A stretch of 22,148 nt of DNA from Collinsella sp. AF23-2 (GTDB lineage: Bacteria > Actinomycetota > Coriobacteriia > Coriobacteriales > Coriobacteriaceae): positions 44,623 through 66,770 of the forward strand of contig NZ_QRVG01000013.1 in the NCBI RefSeq assembly GCF_003459245.1, written 5' to 3'. A program made the position numbers and the translations under genes. The notes under the pieces are model-generated. The model was not told the origin of the DNA and did not search any database. It saw nothing but the letters and a program-made list of their open reading frames with translations. Shown here piece by piece: positions 6,938 to 13,695 of the stretch (within the stretch, counting starts at the first letter, position 1; every line of letters begins with the position of its first letter).

Positions 6938-7474
6938 ATGTCCGAAACCGTTCGTGCCGAGAGCATCGCGCGCGAGGTCGACGATGCCGCCCGTCAGCTG
7001 GCCCATGCGGGCCGTTTGGACCTGACGCGCGAGTTTATTCAGCATGGCGATGTGACGGTGTATACGCATGTGACCTCGGTGGCGCGGACAAGCCTGTCCG
7101 TTGCCGAACGCTTGGGCCGTGCTGGCATTTCGGTCGACCGCGCCTCGCTGCTGCGCGGCGCCCTGTTACACGATTACTTTCTCTACGATTGGCACGATCC
7201 CGATCCGAGCCATCGACTGCATGGATTTCGGCATCCGTATTTTGCCCTGGCACGTGCGGAGGAGGATTTTGAGCTGACGTCGCGCGAGCGGAATATTATC
7301 GTGCGGCATATGTTTCCGCTGGTGCCGGTGCCGCCGACGTGTCGTGAGGCATGGATTGTGTGTTTGGCAGACAAATGGTGCGCGCTGCGCGAGACGGTCA
7401 CCGGTCGTCTGCGGCGCAAGGACGAGCCGGACGATGGCGTGAGCAGCGAATCGAGCGAAAAGAGGAGAGGGTAG
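6938..7474 (+). CDS. HD-domain phosphohydrolase-like protein
   Basis: A 178-aa cytoplasmic protein. The metal-binding pattern of the HD superfamily is present: His44 (VYTHVTSVAR), the His78-Asp79 doublet in ALLHDYFLYDW, further His in HGFRHPYFA (96, 99) and RHMFP (124), and Asp145 in CLADKWCALRE. HD proteins usually hydrolyse phosphate esters or nucleotides; the substrate is not evident. The start at 6938 is chosen because GGAAGGAGG lies just upstream; a longer frame opening at 6893 lacks such a site. The C-terminus (155-178) is charged and probably disordered. The next gene starts 4 nt after the stop, giving a tight two-gene operon with a CmpB-type membrane protein, a pairing that suggests a shared role in the envelope (inference). 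Confidence 0.88.
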   Translation: MSETVRAESIAREVDDAARQLAHAGRLDLTREFIQHGDVTVYTHVTSVARTSLSVAERLGRAGISVDRASLLRGALLHDYFLYDWHDPDPSHRLHGFRHPYFALARAEEDFELTSRERNIIVRHMFPLVPVPPTCREAWIVCLADKWCALRETVTGRLRRKDEPDDGVSSESSEKRRG

Positions 7475-7477
7475 ACG

Positions 7478-8497
7478 GTGGGGACCGCGATCGACATGGC
7501 ATTTGACGGCGCGACGCTTGCCGCCTGTCCGCTTTCGGCACTAGTGCTCTCGTTTGCCTTCTACGGGTTTTGCGGCTGGGCGTGGGAGTCGACGGTCTGC
7601 GCCATGCTCAATCACGGACGATTTGCCAACAGTGGCTTTTTGCTGGGGCCGTGTTGCCCTATCTATGGTGTGGGCGGTATAGCCTGCTGGCTTTTGCTGC
7701 GCGGGATTCCGGATGCCTCGAGCCAGTTTGTTGCCGCGGCGCTCGTATGCAGCGTGATTGAGTACAGCGTCGGCGCGCTGTTGGAAAAAACAACGGGCGC
7801 TCGCTTTTGGGACTATTCGCACCTGCCGTTTAACCTGCACGGACGCATCTGTCTGTACTGGGCATGCGCGTTTGGCTTGGGTGCGTTGTGCATTTGTCGT
7901 TTAGTGGAGCCGGCATTGCTGGGGCTGCTTGGCCATCTGCCGGTGCTGATTGTGCGGCTGTCCGCCTTTATCGTCGCGGTCGCGATGATGGTCGACGCGG
8001 TGTGCTCGTTGGCGAGCTGGCGCCGCCTGTCCGATCAGCTTGAGCGTGTGCGCGCCGACCTTGCTGACCGCATCAATGAGTCGCTTGCCGATGCCTCCGA
8101 CTCCATGCTCGAACGTATTCCCGATTCGACGATTGACTCGGTGGCGCAGACGCATATCCGTAGCCGTGCCGTTAACGCGTGGCTGGCCGAGCTGGGCGAC
8201 GCGGCGCTCGATGCCCTGCGCGAGAAGGCTTCGATGCCGACGTTTATTTCGGATGGTGCTCGCGGCCTGGCGCTCGCTGCCCGTCGCGTGGCCGATGCCG
8301 CACCGAGCATGCCGCGTCCGTCGCTCGGTCGTCGCCTTGCCGGCAAGCGCATGAGCCGCCCGGTACCGAGCGTGTCACTCAGCCGCCGCGACCTACGCTT
8401 CTTTAACGCCTTCCCGCGTCTGCGCATCAATCGTTACGAGGGCGTCATCCGAGCTACCGACCTCCGCGACCGAGCCCGCGAGCTGTTCCGGCGCTAG
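7478..8497 (+). CDS. CmpB-family (putative ABC transporter permease-type) membrane protein
   Basis: A 339-aa protein whose first half resembles the ABC_trans_CmpB (COG4905) family: the opening segment SFAFYGFCGWAWESTVCAML (25-44) is followed by LLGPCCPIYGVGG, the ALLEKTTGARFWDYS stretch and LHGRICLYWACAFGLG. About five hydrophobic segments lie within 15-185. The second half (about 186-339) is soluble, charged and partly helical, without a recognised domain. A GTG start at 7478 is used because GAGGAGAGG precedes it by 7 nt; the next ATG (7496) has no comparable site. Despite the family name, transporter function is not established. It is coupled to the HD gene. No clear terminator follows. Confidence 0.82.
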   Translation: MGTAIDMAFDGATLAACPLSALVLSFAFYGFCGWAWESTVCAMLNHGRFANSGFLLGPCCPIYGVGGIACWLLLRGIPDASSQFVAAALVCSVIEYSVGALLEKTTGARFWDYSHLPFNLHGRICLYWACAFGLGALCICRLVEPALLGLLGHLPVLIVRLSAFIVAVAMMVDAVCSLASWRRLSDQLERVRADLADRINESLADASDSMLERIPDSTIDSVAQTHIRSRAVNAWLAELGDAALDALREKASMPTFISDGARGLALAARRVADAAPSMPRPSLGRRLAGKRMSRPVPSVSLSRRDLRFFNAFPRLRINRYEGVIRATDLRDRARELFRR

Positions 8498-8695
8498 CCA
8501 GAGCGGAGCCAAGCGCGCCCTTCTCGTTCGCACGTTTCCCGTTCGTTTCGCGTCCGTTGCCGCGCCGTTTCCAAGATTGCGGTGCCGTTTCCATTCGACA
8601 ACGCAGCGTTTAACAACGCCGTATCTGGTCTACACCAGTTGCCCCTCGGCCGCATGATGGGCGCCGACAACGTTCATGCGACCAAGGGGGAGCGA
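8498..8695 (+). other. Intergenic region before amtB, with short repeats and one dyad
   Basis: This 198-bp stretch has no convincing gene. The open frame beginning at 8582 is only an upstream extension of amtB with no family similarity. It holds two direct copies of GCCGTTTCCA (near 8565 and 8584) and a dyad CTGGT-CTAC-ACCAG at 8625-8638 that may be an operator or small leader hairpin. The amtB SD (AAGGGGGAG) ends at 8692. No clear -35/-10 pair was found. Confidence 0.4.
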
Positions 8696-9973
8696 ATGTA
8701 CGATACGGGATCGACAACGTTTATGCTCATCTGCACCATGCTCGTGTTTTTAATGACACCGGGTCTGGCGTTTTTCTATGGCGGCCTGTCCAGGCGCAAA
8801 AATGTCATCAACACCATGCTTATGTGCTTTGGCGCCATTGGCCTGGTTGGTGTGCTGTGGATTGTTGCCGGCTGGTCGCTGGCCTACGGTGGTGACGGTT
8901 CTAGCCCGTTTATTGGCGGCTTTGACCAGCTGCTGTGCCTGCCGGTGCTCAACCAGGTGCTGCAGGCGGCCGAGGGCAATGCTGCGGATGGTGCCGTCTA
9001 CCCTCAGATCATCAACATCGCCTTCCAGATGGCGTTTGCCATGATCACCGCCGCTATCGTTACGGGCAGTCTGGCAGGCCGCGTTAAGTTTGGTGCCATG
9101 ACGGCCTTCCTGGGCATTTGGCTGCTCGTGGTCTATGCGCCGCTCGCCCACATGGTTTGGGGCGGCGATGGTTCCTTTATCGGCGACATCATCGGCGCGC
9201 TCGACTTTGCCGGCGGCGACGTGGTGCACATTTCGTCCGGTCTTACCGGCCTGGTCCTCTGCTTAATGCTCGGCCGTCGTCGCGGCTTTGGCATGGTGAG
9301 CTACCGTCCGCATAACGTACCGTTTGTGGCGCTGGGCGCCGGCCTACTTTGGTTTGGCTGGTTTGGCTTTAACGGCGGCAGCGAGTTTAAGGCCGACGCC
9401 GTGGCGGCGCTCGCCATCCTCAACACCGTGACGGCCAGCGCGGCAGGTATGGTCTCGTGGCTTGCCGTCGAGCGCGTGCACACTGGTCGTCCCACGCTGG
9501 TGGGTGCCAGCACCGGTCTGGTCGCGGGCCTCGTGGTGGTCACGCCGGGCGCGGGCTTTGTCGGGCCGTGGGCGGCGCTGGTCATGGGCCTGATCGTATC
9601 GCCCGTCTGCTACCTGGCCATCAGCCATCTTAAGACCAAGTTCGGCTACGACGATGCGCTCGACGCGTTCGGTTGCCACGGCATCGGCGGCATCTTGGGC
9701 GGCGTGCTCACGGGTCTGTTTTGTGTGCCGGAGCTCTCGTGGACCGGTAAGGGCGGCCTGTTCTACACGGGCGACGTGTCGCTGCTCATCTCGCAGATCC
9801 TGGGCATTGTGGTGACGGTCGCTATTGTGCTGGTGCTCGACTTGGTGATTGTCGCGGTGGTCAAGGCACTGTTCCGCGGCAGCCTGCGCGTGGACGAGGC
9901 CGACGAGGCCCTGGGTCTGGATGCGAGTCAGCACGGCGAGAGCGCATATCCATCGTTTGGCGGCTTGGATTAA
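8696..9973 (+). CDS. amtB: Ammonium transporter AmtB
   Basis: A 425-aa polytopic membrane protein of normal length for the Amt/Rh family. It begins with a membrane segment (TTFMLICTMLVFLMTPGLAF) and carries the hallmark FYGGLSRRKN. Pore residues can be placed: Asp170 in GALDFAGG, twin histidines His178 (VVHISSG) and His328 (FGCHGIGG), and the FGWFGFNGGS signature (219-228). It conducts ammonium/ammonia inward as a trimer. The start at 8696 is chosen because it has an SD and begins right at the first membrane helix. An upstream in-frame ATG at 8582 would add 38 residues without homology. glnK follows 18 nt later, the classic pair in which P-II blocks the channel when nitrogen is ample. Confidence 0.96.
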   Translation: MYDTGSTTFMLICTMLVFLMTPGLAFFYGGLSRRKNVINTMLMCFGAIGLVGVLWIVAGWSLAYGGDGSSPFIGGFDQLLCLPVLNQVLQAAEGNAADGAVYPQIINIAFQMAFAMITAAIVTGSLAGRVKFGAMTAFLGIWLLVVYAPLAHMVWGGDGSFIGDIIGALDFAGGDVVHISSGLTGLVLCLMLGRRRGFGMVSYRPHNVPFVALGAGLLWFGWFGFNGGSEFKADAVAALAILNTVTASAAGMVSWLAVERVHTGRPTLVGASTGLVAGLVVVTPGAGFVGPWAALVMGLIVSPVCYLAISHLKTKFGYDDALDAFGCHGIGGILGGVLTGLFCVPELSWTGKGGLFYTGDVSLLISQILGIVVTVAIVLVLDLVIVAVVKALFRGSLRVDEADEALGLDASQHGESAYPSFGGLD

Positions 9974-9991
9974 CAAGGGGAGTGATTTGGT

Positions 9992-10330
9992 ATGAAGAAA
10001 ATTACGGCTATCGTGCGCCAGGAAAAGCTTGAGGTTCTCAAAGATGCGCTGTTTGCTGCTGATGTTCGCGGCATGACTATCAACCAGGTGCAGGGCTGCG
10101 GCGCACAGCATGGCTGGAAGGAATACGTGCGCGGCAACGAACTGCTCGTCAATACCATCCCCAAGGTACAGTTCACCCTCATCTGCGCTGATGAGCACGT
10201 TGACGGAATTGTCGACATCATCTGCAATGCCGCCCGCACCGGTGCCGTCGGCGACGGCAAGATTTGGGTCGAGCCGGTCGAAGAAGTCATCCGCATTCGC
10301 ACCGGCGAACACGGCCCGGCCGCGGTGTAG
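9992..10330 (+). CDS. glnK: Nitrogen regulatory protein P-II (GlnK-type)
   Basis: A 112-aa protein, the exact usual length. It starts MKKITAIVRQEKLE, keeps the GMT segment (27-29), GDGKIWVEPVEEVIRIRTGE (87-106) with Lys90, Arg101 and Arg103 for ATP/2-oxoglutarate binding, and Lys58. The T-loop reads GWKEYVRGNELLV. The position of the classical modified Tyr51 is Leu51, and Tyr46 is Val46; a tyrosine is present only at 45. Canonical uridylylation or adenylylation at Tyr51 is therefore not possible, and control would rest on ligand binding. A good SD (AAGGGGAG) precedes the ATG, 18 nt after amtB, so the two are co-transcribed and GlnK probably gates AmtB. Confidence 0.96.
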   Translation: MKKITAIVRQEKLEVLKDALFAADVRGMTINQVQGCGAQHGWKEYVRGNELLVNTIPKVQFTLICADEHVDGIVDIICNAARTGAVGDGKIWVEPVEEVIRIRTGEHGPAAV

Positions 10331-10343
10331 AATCGACCGTCTG

Positions 10344-10397
10344 CCATCCGCAACGTTAAAATGCTGCAATGAGGCACAAGACTTGCGTTGCGGATGG
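10344..10397. repeat. 12-bp inverted repeat bracketing the TetR-gene leader
   Basis: CCATCCGCAACG (10344-10355) has its exact reverse complement at 10386-10397, with a 30-nt loop. The right arm abuts the region just upstream of the regulator start at 10405. A possible -10 (TAAAAT, 10357-10362, with TCGACC 18 nt upstream) lies inside the loop, so only read-through mRNA from glnK would contain both arms. Confidence 0.6.
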
Positions 10398-10404
10398 GCG
10401 GATT

Positions 10405-11067
10405 ATGGGTCGCAATAAATATCCCGAGGAGACGGTCGCGAAGATTCTCGACGCGGCACTGGAGCTATTCTGCGCACAGGGTTATGAGGGGACGAGTATT
10501 CAAGATATCGTTGACCGTCTCGACGGCATGACCAAGGGCGCTGTCTATCATCACTTCAAGAGCAAAGAAGAGATTTTCAACGCCGCGTTTGATCGGGCGA
10601 TGACTCCGATTGTTGAGCACCGCCGCTCGATGCTTGGCGTCGGTAATATGACCGGAGCCCAAAAGCTCAAGCGACTGTACGCTCCCGAGTCCGTTGTTCC
10701 ACAAATTGAGCTATGGGCACGTATGCGTCCTGCAGCAGATCCGGTAAAAAGCTCGCGCCTACTGGCGATGCAGTACCAGGGCTCATTTGACGAGTCGGCC
10801 GATGGCTGTCTCTTGCCAGTGATCGAGGAGGGCATCGCCGACGGCTCCATTGCGTGCGAATGCCCGCGCGAAGCGGCGGAGGCCGTATCGTTGTTGGCGA
10901 ATCTTTGGCTGCTGCCATTGTTCCGTCCGCTCGAGCCCAAGGAGCGAATGCTCGCTCGCGCACAATGTTTGGCGCAGATGGCTGCCGCGGTGGGGCTCGA
11001 TTTGGGTAATGAAGTGCTTCAGACAACGGCGCAGATTTGGGACGTATGGGACCGCGCCGGGTGGTAA
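10405..11067 (+). CDS. TetR/AcrR-family transcriptional regulator (likely repressor of the adjacent MFS exporter)
   Basis: A 220-aa protein with a typical TetR N-terminal helix-turn-helix: residues 10-52 contain ILDAALELFCAQGYEGTSI, DIVDRLDGMTKGAVYHHF and KSKEEIF. The C-terminal ligand domain (about 60-220) has no recognisable subfamily. ATG 10405 is preferred because the fold begins there; an upstream in-frame ATG at 10369 adds 12 non-homologous residues and has no SD. The SD of 10405 is weak (GGGCGG) and partly within an inverted repeat. The MFS gene follows by 100 bp, and two ATAC-N5-GTAT sites lie between. This fits an autonomous drug- or metabolite-responsive repressor-exporter pair. Confidence 0.9.
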   Translation: MGRNKYPEETVAKILDAALELFCAQGYEGTSIQDIVDRLDGMTKGAVYHHFKSKEEIFNAAFDRAMTPIVEHRRSMLGVGNMTGAQKLKRLYAPESVVPQIELWARMRPAADPVKSSRLLAMQYQGSFDESADGCLLPVIEEGIADGSIACECPREAAEAVSLLANLWLLPLFRPLEPKERMLARAQCLAQMAAAVGLDLGNEVLQTTAQIWDVWDRAGW

Positions 11068-11072
11068 TATAG

Positions 11073-11085
11073 ATACCAACGGTAT
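11073..11085. promoter_or_regulatory. Candidate TetR operator site 1 (ATAC-N5-GTAT)
   Basis: ATACC-AAC-GGTAT is a perfect 13-bp dyad directly after the tetR stop. It shares the ATAC-N5-GTAT pattern with the site at 11134-11154, 65 bp apart. Confidence 0.5.
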
Positions 11086-11100
11086 GTAATTGATTTGTGA

Positions 11101-11122
11101 GGGTAGCCACGGCTGCCCTTTT
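11101..11122 (+). terminator. Short hairpin with TTTT tail between tetR and MFS genes
   Basis: GGGTAGCC pairs with GGCTGCCC (one T-G wobble, tight loop), followed by TTTT. It may terminate the tetR transcript or attenuate read-through into the exporter gene. The T run is short, so efficiency is uncertain. Confidence 0.5.
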
Positions 11123-11133
11123 CAAGTCATTAA

Positions 11134-11154
11134 ATACATACTAGTGGTATGTAT
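11134..11154. promoter_or_regulatory. Candidate TetR operator site 2, just upstream of the MFS gene
   Basis: Arms ATACATAC (11134-11141) and GTATGTAT (11147-11154) form a perfect 8-5-8 dyad. It lies 13 nt before the exporter start and touches its SD, so a bound dimer would block expression. The core matches site 1. Confidence 0.65.
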
Positions 11155-11167
11155 AGGGGGTGGGCTT

Positions 11168-12430
11168 ATGGCTGGGCTGAGAGACGTCGGCGTCTCGTTG
11201 AAATCAAAAACAGTGCGGTCAATCAGGCTCGCGGAACTTCTGGTTGCGCAGCTGTGCACGTATTCGATGCTGTCGGCGCTGTGCTTTGCGTATCCACTTT
11301 ACTTGTTCGATTGCAGTGGATCGTCAACGTTATATGGCGCCGTCGTGGCGACGGCGTTCATACCCGGCGTACTCGCAACTCCGGCTGGTGGGATCTTAGC
11401 GGATCGGGGAAGACACCGCGAGGTCCTCGTGTCCCTCGGCATTGCTCTGATGACTGCATCACTGCTGTCTGTCCCCATGAAGCGCTCGTTGCCTCTTGCG
11501 GTCGTCGTAGTAGCGATACTTTGTGTTCAATATGGTGTTCAATCGCTGCTAAAGCCAATGCTCCAAATTGAGACGGTGCGTATGGCGGGTGAAGAGAAGG
11601 TTGAGCGGGCCACTGCATTGGTTTCGCAGATGACCATGGTGAGCAATATCTTGGGTCCTGTGGTCGGGACGGCAGTCTATGGGTGCTTTGGCATCGATGC
11701 TCTTTGCACAACCGCGTCGGTGGCGTTTGCGATTTCAGCTCTCTTGTTTGGGGTCGCACTCAAGCAAAACGCCTCATCTGAAACGATGAGAGACGGCGCG
11801 ACTCGCACGACATGCCGAAACGATTTTCGGGAGTCGATTCGGTATCTGTTGCAAAATGCATCATTGGTCGCTGTGATTTTGCTTGCGGCAGTTTTGAACC
11901 TTGCGTTGGTTGGGCTAACGATTGGCGCTCCCATTATTGTTACAAAGCATCTCGGCATGCAATCGTCCTGCGTTGGGATAGTTGAGGTTGCTCTGGGCCT
12001 GGGTGGTCTTACCGGCAGTGGCTTGGTCGGCATTTGGCCGCATCGTTTTTCTTTCAATGGCATATGCCGATATGTTGCGATGATCTGTTTTGGAGTCGCG
12101 CCGATTATTGTTACGCTGCTGTTCGGCGTAGATGTATGCGTGTTCACCGTGTTTGCGGTTGGTTCGGCATGGGTCATGGTGTGGGCGAGCATTACGTCGG
12201 TTGAAATCATCGCGTTTGTTCAGCGGGTAGCGCCGACTGAGCTCTGCGGAAAAGTGCTTTCGGTCGTTTACATGGTCCTTTCCTGCGCAACGCCTATCGG
12301 CCAATTGACGTACGGGGTTGCATATGATCGATGGACACCGGCGATTGTATTCGCAGCCATGTTGGCGGTGCTGACGTTGACGACGGCTCTGTTTTATCGG
12401 CTGAAAAATCGATTGCGGCGATTGTCTTAA
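11168..12430 (+). CDS. MFS exporter (drug/metabolite efflux type)
   Basis: A 420-aa protein with about 12 hydrophobic segments in two halves and a polar central loop (near 205-235), as expected of MFS permeases. The loop 2-3 signature is visible as GGILADRGRHR (74-84). The start is ATG 11168, preceded by GGGGGTGG; the frame stays open upstream to a TTG at 11090, but that extension crosses the operator and hairpin and has no family character. It contains more T/A-rich codons than its neighbours, mildly suggesting a different history. Control by the adjacent TetR protein is inferred from the operator sites. The substrate is unknown; macrolide-type or related small-molecule efflux are only possibilities. 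Confidence 0.88.
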   Translation: MAGLRDVGVSLKSKTVRSIRLAELLVAQLCTYSMLSALCFAYPLYLFDCSGSSTLYGAVVATAFIPGVLATPAGGILADRGRHREVLVSLGIALMTASLLSVPMKRSLPLAVVVVAILCVQYGVQSLLKPMLQIETVRMAGEEKVERATALVSQMTMVSNILGPVVGTAVYGCFGIDALCTTASVAFAISALLFGVALKQNASSETMRDGATRTTCRNDFRESIRYLLQNASLVAVILLAAVLNLALVGLTIGAPIIVTKHLGMQSSCVGIVEVALGLGGLTGSGLVGIWPHRFSFNGICRYVAMICFGVAPIIVTLLFGVDVCVFTVFAVGSAWVMVWASITSVEIIAFVQRVAPTELCGKVLSVVYMVLSCATPIGQLTYGVAYDRWTPAIVFAAMLAVLTLTTALFYRLKNRLRRLS

Positions 12431-12489
12431 CGCGCTGGGGCACCGTGAATTTGTGAAGGCGGTGGTACGCCGCGCCGGGACGGCATTGT

Positions 12490-12517
12490 TTGGACATGCC
12501 TCTCCTTCGTCTACAAT
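12490..12517 (+). promoter_or_regulatory. Candidate promoter of the HAD phosphatase gene
   Basis: TTGGAC (12490-12495), 16 nt, then TACAAT (12512-12517). The predicted start of transcription (about 12524) falls at the end of the loop of the large inverted repeat, so mRNA from this promoter holds only the right arm. Confidence 0.55.
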
Positions 12518-12546
12518 ATCGGGCAGACGAAGGAGAGGCATGTCCA
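12491..12546. repeat. 22-bp perfect inverted repeat covering promoter, RBS and start codon
   Basis: Positions 12491-12512 are the exact reverse complement of 12525-12546; the loop is 12 nt (12513-12524). The right arm contains AAGGAGAGG and the ATG start, and the left arm contains the spacer of the candidate promoter. No T-tract follows, so it is not a terminator. Confidence 0.9.
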
Positions 12547-13403
12547 TGATCAAGATGTTCGCGAGTGACTTAGACGGAACGCTGCTGAACGCCCTGCACG
12601 AGGCGGATGGGACCATCCGCCGCGCCATTCGCGAGCTGACTGAGGCTGGCCTGCACGTGGTTCCCGCGACTGGACGCTCGACGTTGCCGATCGGCGAGCA
12701 TGGCTTTACGGGCTTGGCGCTTGACGCCTGCTGCTCCAATGGATCCATCGTGCGCGACAGCCATGGCGAGGTGCTCAAGACTTGGACCATCGACCCGCAG
12801 GTCACTGAGGAACTGCTCAAGGCGTTCCCGGACATTTGCTTTGATTGCTCCACGCCCGATGGCATGTTTTCGAGCGGTTCGTTCGAGATGCATCAGGCGG
12901 GCTTTAAAAAGGACAGCCCCATCAAGCGTATTGTGATGCGCGGCATGCGTGCGCGCGGCGGGTATCACGAGGAACAGTATTTCGACCAGTCGATCGGCGA
13001 TATCTTGCGTCACGATGTATGCAAGATCAATTGTCGCGTGACCTCGCCCGAGCTGGAGCGTGACCTTAAGTCGTATCTTGCCGAGCGATCGGACCGCGTG
13101 GTCAACGCGCCGTTCGATCCGGTGATGTTCGAGATCACGGACGTGGCGTGTAACAAGGGCGAGAGTGTGGCCTGGCTGGCGGGCTACTACGGCATTGCCG
13201 AGGACGAGGTCGCGGTTTATGGCGACGGCGGAAATGACATCGCCATGCTCAAGCGTTTCCGCCACAGCTACGCGACCAAAAACGCTAGCGATACAGCTAA
13301 GGCTGCCGCGAGCGCAACTATTGGCAGCTGCATGGTCCACGCCGTCCCCAAACACATGTTCGCCACCATGCGCAAGCAAAACTCCCGCACCGTCATCGAA
13401 TAA
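12540..13403 (+). CDS. Cof-type HAD-superfamily phosphatase
   Basis: A 287-aa protein (from ATG 12540). HAD motif I is ASDLDGTLL with Asp10 as nucleophile and Asp12 as acid/base. Motif II is the Thr in PATGRS. Motif IV is YGDGGNDIAML (227-237), with a C2-type cap between, the arrangement of Cof/YbiV-like sugar-phosphate or cofactor phosphatases. Two starts are possible, 12540 and 12546; both lie within reach of AGGAG (12531-12535). A longer frame from 12453 would run through the inverted repeat and is rejected. The gene seems single, with its own promoter inside a striking inverted repeat, and ends directly at a hairpin (13404-13432). Substrate not predictable. Confidence 0.9.
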   Translation: MSMIKMFASDLDGTLLNALHEADGTIRRAIRELTEAGLHVVPATGRSTLPIGEHGFTGLALDACCSNGSIVRDSHGEVLKTWTIDPQVTEELLKAFPDICFDCSTPDGMFSSGSFEMHQAGFKKDSPIKRIVMRGMRARGGYHEEQYFDQSIGDILRHDVCKINCRVTSPELERDLKSYLAERSDRVVNAPFDPVMFEITDVACNKGESVAWLAGYYGIAEDEVAVYGDGGNDIAMLKRFRHSYATKNASDTAKAAASATIGSCMVHAVPKHMFATMRKQNSRTVIE

Positions 13404-13432
13404 TGTGACAAAGGGACAGCCCCTTTGTCACA
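13404..13432. repeat. GGGACAG-core hairpin repeat, copy C (12-bp perfect stem)
   Basis: TGTGACAAAGGG (13404-13415) and its exact complement CCCTTTGTCACA (13421-13432) flank the loop ACAGC. It starts at the base after the phosphatase stop and may act as a 3'-end stem, though no T-run follows. Confidence 0.8.
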
Positions 13433-13450
13433 GGGGCCTGTGTGCTTGGA

Positions 13451-13470
13451 ATACGAACATATATTCGTAT
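13451..13470. promoter_or_regulatory. Palindrome upstream of the candidate toxin gene
   Basis: ATACGAA-N6-TTCGTAT is a perfect 7-6-7 dyad. It lies between a TTGGAA (13446-13451) and TATATA (13470-13475), spacing 18, and upstream of an extended -10 (TGGTAGAAT, 13485-13493), a good place for a repressor. Confidence 0.5.
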
Positions 13471-13484
13471 ATATAACTAGGCTC

Positions 13485-13493
13485 TGGTAGAAT
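13485..13493 (+). promoter_or_regulatory. Candidate extended -10 promoter for the small peptide gene
   Basis: TG-G-TAGAAT (13485-13493) would start RNA near 13500. The same TAGAAT hexamer is found in the opposing promoter at 13752-13757, followed by related sequence. Confidence 0.5.
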
Positions 13494-13557
13494 CGGTATC
13501 GTTGACGGCAGTTCCATGTGCCGGGCAGCGCCCTCCATTTGATGGGAGGTGATGCCC

Positions 13558-13683
13558 ATGACCGATTTGATTGATTTCGTGAGACTTCTGACCGCCGTGG
13601 TCTCGTTCTTCACGGCGCTTGTCGGCCTTTCCGAGGCACTCAAGCAGCGTTCGAAGCGCAACAGAAGGGGTCGCCGCCGCTAA
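13558..13683 (+). CDS. 41-aa hydrophobic peptide with basic tail, candidate type I toxin
   Basis: ATG 13558 is preceded by GGGAGG with 8-nt spacing (13544-13549). The peptide starts MTDLIDFVRLL, has a membrane-spanning segment LLTAVVSFFTALVGLSEAL (10-28), and ends in a strongly basic tail KQRSKRNRRGRRR (29-41). Size and layout match membrane peptides of type I toxin-antitoxin systems or holin-like toxins. The SD can pair with CCTCC at 13532-13536 in a leader hairpin, and the leader word GGGCAGCGCC (13523-13532) is exactly complementary to 13710-13719 in the 3' region. A second promoter faces it from 13780. No family is recognised by sequence; toxin function is inferred from architecture only. 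Translation is likely given the SD and the lack of any other gene here. Confidence 0.6.
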   Translation: MTDLIDFVRLLTAVVSFFTALVGLSEALKQRSKRNRRGRRR

Positions 13684-13695
13684 GGCGTTGACCCC
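13667..13695. terminator. Hairpin at the 3' end of the small peptide gene
   Basis: GGGGTC (13667-13672) pairs with GACCCC (13690-13695), with an inner CGCC/GGCG stem. It overlaps the stop codon and reads the same from both strands, so it could end the convergent transcripts. T-tracts are weak (CTTCTGTT on the complement). Confidence 0.4.

Noticed and set aside
8582..8695. Upstream start extending AmtB by 38 residues
   Set aside because: No SD, no membrane or signal character; 8696 has an SD and begins at the first helix.
9344..10369. 341-codon minus-strand frame opposite amtB and glnK
   Set aside because: Covers two well-supported genes in antisense and has no family features.
11090..11167. 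TTG start extending the MFS protein by 26 residues
   Set aside because: The extension crosses the hairpin and operator site 2, has no SD, and the ATG at 11168 has a strong one.
12570..13379. 269-codon minus-strand frame opposite the HAD phosphatase
   Set aside because: Shadow frame; the plus strand carries all HAD motifs.
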